Program-made: the position numbers and the translations under genes
The notes under the pieces: generated by a model
Told to the model about the DNA's origin: nothing
Databases searched by the model: none
What the model saw: the letters and a program-made list of their open reading frames with translations, nothing else
DNA from: an uncultured Bacilli bacterium
GTDB lineage: Bacteria > Bacillota_I > Bacilli_A > RF39 > UBA660
NCBI GenBank assembly: GCA_910584085.1
Contig: CAJTZY010000003.1
Span: forward strand, 11,040 to 75,039
Reading direction: 5' to 3'
DNA length: 64,000 bases
Shown here: in pieces, positions 61,139 through 64,000 of the stretch
How positions within the stretch are numbered: position 1 is the first letter of the stretch
Layout of the letters: the number at the start of each line of letters is the position of its first letter

Positions 61139-63712
61139 ATGGAAAAAATAATTATGGTAGATGGTAATAACTTATTATTTAGAAGTTATTATGCCACTGC
61201 ATATAATGGTAATTTTATGAAAAATAGTAAAGGATTTCCAACAAACGCATTATTTGGTTTGGCTAATATGATAAATAAAATAGTAGCTGATGAAAAACCT
61301 ACATATATGGTTGTTGCTTTTGACAAAGGAAAAACATTTAGACATGAAAAGTATGATTTTTATAAAGATGGTAGAAGTGAAACCCCAGAAGAATTAAAAA
61401 TGCAGTTTCCAATTGCTAAAGAAATGCTTAAATGTATGGGAATTAAATATTATGAAATAGATAACTATGAAGCAGATGATATAATTGGTACCTTTGCAAG
61501 ATATTGTGATAATGATGATAACTATGATGGATTAATTGTTAGTAGTGATAAAGACTTACTACAATTAATATCAAAACATGTTGAAATGAAATTATTAAAA
61601 TCTAAAGATTATATTAGATATAATGAAGAGTCTTTCAAAGAAGATTGGGGTATAAATCCAATAAATATTATAGATTTAAAAGCCTTAATGGGAGACCCTA
61701 GTGATAATATTCCAGGAGTTAAAGGTATTGGAGAAAAAACAGCCTTAAAATTACTTCATCAATATAAAACATTAGATGGTGTTTATGAAAATATTGAAAA
61801 CATTAAAGGTGCAACAAAAGAAAAATTAGTGGGTGGTAAAGATAGTGCTTATATGAGTTATGAAATTGCAACAATATATAGAGAGGTTCCAATGGAAATA
61901 AATATTCCAGATATTAAATATTTAGGACCAAGTAGAGACCTAGCTAATATTTATGAAGAATTAGAATTTTTCTCACTTCTTAAAAATATAAAAAAAGAGG
62001 TTACCATAGAAAATCATGAGGAAATAGATTACAAAGTTGTAACAGATATAAAAGATATAGATATAAAAGATGACTGTGCTATATATATAGAAGTAGATCA
62101 TGATAATTATCACAAATCTAATATACTTGGTATGGGTATATATAATAAAGATACCGCACTTTTTATTAATAAAGAATTACTTATACAAAATCCAGAATTT
62201 TTAACTACTATAAATAAATATACATTTGATTATAAAAAACTACTTGTAATGTGTAAAAAAAATAATATAAAATTAGATAAAGTAGTATTTGATACTGCAC
62301 TTGCTGCGTATTTACTTGAATATAACCTAAAAGATGATATTGCATATCTTGCCAATCAACTTGGCTTTAAAATTGCATTTAATTCAAATATAAAACAAGA
62401 AAAATTAGATATTGCAGATATATGTGTTGAAAGGGCTAAATTCATATATGAAACAAAAGAAAAATTTGAATCAGATTTAAAAGATAAAGAGATGTATGAT
62501 TTATTTAAAAATATAGAACTACCATTAAGTGAAGTTTTAGCTGATATGGAGTATACTGGATTTAATGTAGACCGTGATAATTTAATAAACATGGGACATG
62601 AAATAAAAATAAAAATAGATTTAATAAGCAATACAATTTATAATTATGCAGGTGAAGAATTTAATATATCATCTCCTCAACAATTAGGTGAAATATTATT
62701 TGAAAAATTAAATCTTCCACATAAAGCTAAAAGAGGCAAAAATGGTTATTCAACAGCAGCAGATGTTCTTGAAAAGTTAAAAGATAAACATCCAATAATA
62801 GAATGTATACTAGAGTATAGATTACTAACTAAGCTTTACACAACTTATATAGAAGGATTAATTGGATATATACATGACGATAATAAAATTCATACCATAT
62901 ATACACAAACACTTACAAGAACCGGAAGACTTTCTAGTATAGAACCAAATTTACAAAATATTCCTATTAGAAATGAATATGGGAGACTTATTAGAAAAGC
63001 ATTTATTCCAAGTAAAGATTCTATAATAGTAAGTGCTGATTATTCTCAAATAGAACTTAGAATATTTTCTTGTATGGCTAATATAGAAACGCTTAAAAGT
63101 GCATTTAATCAAAATATTGATATTCATACAAAAACTGCAAGTGATATATTTAAAGTACCTATTGAAGCAGTAACTAAAGATATGAGGAGAATGGCTAAAG
63201 CGGTTAATTTTGGTATAATATATGGGATCAGTGGATTTGGTCTTTCCGAAAATCTTAATATAGATACAAAAGAAGCAACTAAATTTATAAATGATTATTA
63301 TGAAACTTATCCAGGTATAAAAAAATATAAAGATGATTGTATAAAAAAAGCACATGAAGATGGATATGTTAAAACTATGTATGGTAGAATTAGAACAATA
63401 GAAGAGTTAGAAAACAAAAACTATATGATTAGAAGTGCTGCTGAAAGAATGGCACTTAATACACCAATACAAGGTACAAGTGCAGATATAATTAAAATTG
63501 CCATGGTTAAATTATTCAATGAATTTAATAAAAATAATTTAAAAAGTAAAATACTTGTAACAGTTCACGATGAACTTGTAGTAGATTGTAAAAAGGATGA
63601 ATTTGAAATAGTAAAAAAACTTATGAAAGATACTATGGAAAATGTTGTAAAATTAGATGTACCACTTTTAGTAGATATTGAATATGGTGATAATTGGTAT
63701 CAGGCTAAATAG
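61139..63712 (+). CDS. polA: DNA polymerase I
   Basis: 857 residues. The 5'-3' exonuclease domain (1 to about 290) has MVDGNNLLFRSYYA, DNYEADDIIGTFA, SSDKDLLQL and GDPSDNIPGVKGIGEKTA. The 3'-5' exonuclease region is degenerate: the DxE motif is replaced by IYIEVDHD, as in other Bacillota. The polymerase domain has RTGRLSSIEPNLQNIPIR, VSADYSQIELRIFSCMA, RRMAKAVNFGIIYGISGFGLS and VTVHDELVVD. Start ATG after GGTGATGTT. Replicative gap filling and repair. Confidence 0.97.
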   Translation: MEKIIMVDGNNLLFRSYYATAYNGNFMKNSKGFPTNALFGLANMINKIVADEKPTYMVVAFDKGKTFRHEKYDFYKDGRSETPEELKMQFPIAKEMLKCMGIKYYEIDNYEADDIIGTFARYCDNDDNYDGLIVSSDKDLLQLISKHVEMKLLKSKDYIRYNEESFKEDWGINPINIIDLKALMGDPSDNIPGVKGIGEKTALKLLHQYKTLDGVYENIENIKGATKEKLVGGKDSAYMSYEIATIYREVPMEINIPDIKYLGPSRDLANIYEELEFFSLLKNIKKEVTIENHEEIDYKVVTDIKDIDIKDDCAIYIEVDHDNYHKSNILGMGIYNKDTALFINKELLIQNPEFLTTINKYTFDYKKLLVMCKKNNIKLDKVVFDTALAAYLLEYNLKDDIAYLANQLGFKIAFNSNIKQEKLDIADICVERAKFIYETKEKFESDLKDKEMYDLFKNIELPLSEVLADMEYTGFNVDRDNLINMGHEIKIKIDLISNTIYNYAGEEFNISSPQQLGEILFEKLNLPHKAKRGKNGYSTAADVLEKLKDKHPIIECILEYRLLTKLYTTYIEGLIGYIHDDNKIHTIYTQTLTRTGRLSSIEPNLQNIPIRNEYGRLIRKAFIPSKDSIIVSADYSQIELRIFSCMANIETLKSAFNQNIDIHTKTASDIFKVPIEAVTKDMRRMAKAVNFGIIYGISGFGLSENLNIDTKEATKFINDYYETYPGIKKYKDDCIKKAHEDGYVKTMYGRIRTIEELENKNYMIRSAAERMALNTPIQGTSADIIKIAMVKLFNEFNKNNLKSKILVTVHDELVVDCKKDEFEIVKKLMKDTMENVVKLDVPLLVDIEYGDNWYQAK

Positions 63713-63738
63713 TTGTACAGTGTCTATAGGAGAAAGTT

Positions 63739-64000
63739 ATGAAAAATAGAATAATAGATGAACAATTTGAAATAGATGAAAATAATGTTTTGGTAAAATA
63801 CCATGAAAAAGAGGGAATAACAGAAGTTGTAATTCCAGATAGCGTAAAAGAAATAGGAGATTATGCTTATCACTGTGAAAACTTAACAAGTATAATAATC
63901 CCGAATAGTGTAACGAAAATAGGTAAATCTGCATTTTCAAATTGTAAAAGTTTAACAAGTATAATAATTCCAAATAGTGTAATGGAAATAGGAGATTATG
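63739..64000 (+). CDS. BspA-like leucine-rich-repeat surface protein (cut by window end)
   Basis: Starts at the ATG after AGGAGAAAG and runs past the window end (87 codons visible). Repeats ITEVVIPDSVKEIGDYAYHC, LTSIIIPNSVTKIGKSAFSNC and LTSIIIPNSVMEIGDY match the 23-residue LRR_5/TpLRR unit. No signal peptide is visible at the N-terminus (MKNRIIDEQFEIDENN), so it may be cytoplasmic or secreted otherwise. Its total length and C-terminal anchor cannot be seen. Confidence 0.87.
   Translation, partial: MKNRIIDEQFEIDENNVLVKYHEKEGITEVVIPDSVKEIGDYAYHCENLTSIIIPNSVTKIGKSAFSNCKSLTSIIIPNSVMEIGDY

Overview
The window is a strongly AT-rich bacterial chromosome segment using the standard code (TGA is a stop), with strong AGGAGG-type ribosome binding sites and U-tailed hairpin terminators. 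Gene content points to a low-GC Bacillota of the spore-forming lineage, possibly an uncultured gut Bacilli or Clostridia. It includes ClpC, a Cse60-like fragment, a SpoIIAA/SigF-type pair, an exosporium-type collagen-like protein, AddAB and a Pol I without an active proofreading site. I cannot place it to genus.

Layout. 0-14.6 kb holds ClpC, small unknown genes, two sigma-factor-like proteins (one next to a SpoIIAA-like protein, with SpoIIAB absent), tRNA-Ser(GCU), VanZ and PAP2 membrane proteins, a phage-type M23/LysM lysin, regulators (TetR, LysR, ORF6N), and a radical-SAM-like/HAD pair. 14.8-23.4 kb holds envelope and transport genes: an MMPL protein fused to a YhgE/Pip-like part, a beta-helix surface protein, an internally deleted DUF362 protein, a MATE-cytidylate-kinase fusion behind a terminator-bearing leader, and the collagen-like protein. 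23.5-25.6 kb is a retron: a structured msr-msd-type RNA, a retron reverse transcriptase, a nucleoside-deoxyribosyltransferase-like protein and a Nudix protein. 27.2-27.6 kb is a candidate type I toxin-antitoxin locus, with a 25-residue membrane peptide and a convergent antisense RNA. 27.7-32.7 kb has an orphan TrpF-like protein, Nudix, LysR, and coaE-coaD with an MBL and a PHP protein.

32.9-53 kb is an accessory metabolic region. It opens with a cluster of unrecognised pathway (Gfo/Idh oxidoreductase, P-loop kinase, MiaB-like radical SAM, nucleotidyltransferase-like, radical SAM, and an isochorismatase/ParB-like/P-loop fusion). It continues through AraC, nitroreductase, transglutaminase-like, HAD, GNAT, MBL, a YqfO-like protein, cysteine desulfurase, ferredoxin-thioredoxin, PnuC, hydrolases and SDRs, and ends with a frameshifted beta-lactamase-like gene. 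tRNA-Gly(UCC) and an inverted tRNA-like fragment border it at 53.2 kb. 53.6-64 kb is repair and replication (AddB, AddA, two transglutaminase-like paralogues, DNA polymerase I) and the start of a leucine-rich-repeat surface protein.

Most interesting: the complete retron with its accessory proteins; the type I toxin-antitoxin module; the spoIIA operon lacking spoIIAB, whose SpoIIAA also lacks the phosphoacceptor serine; and a shared sigma-H-like promoter architecture. Function calls come from reading motifs, not from database searches.
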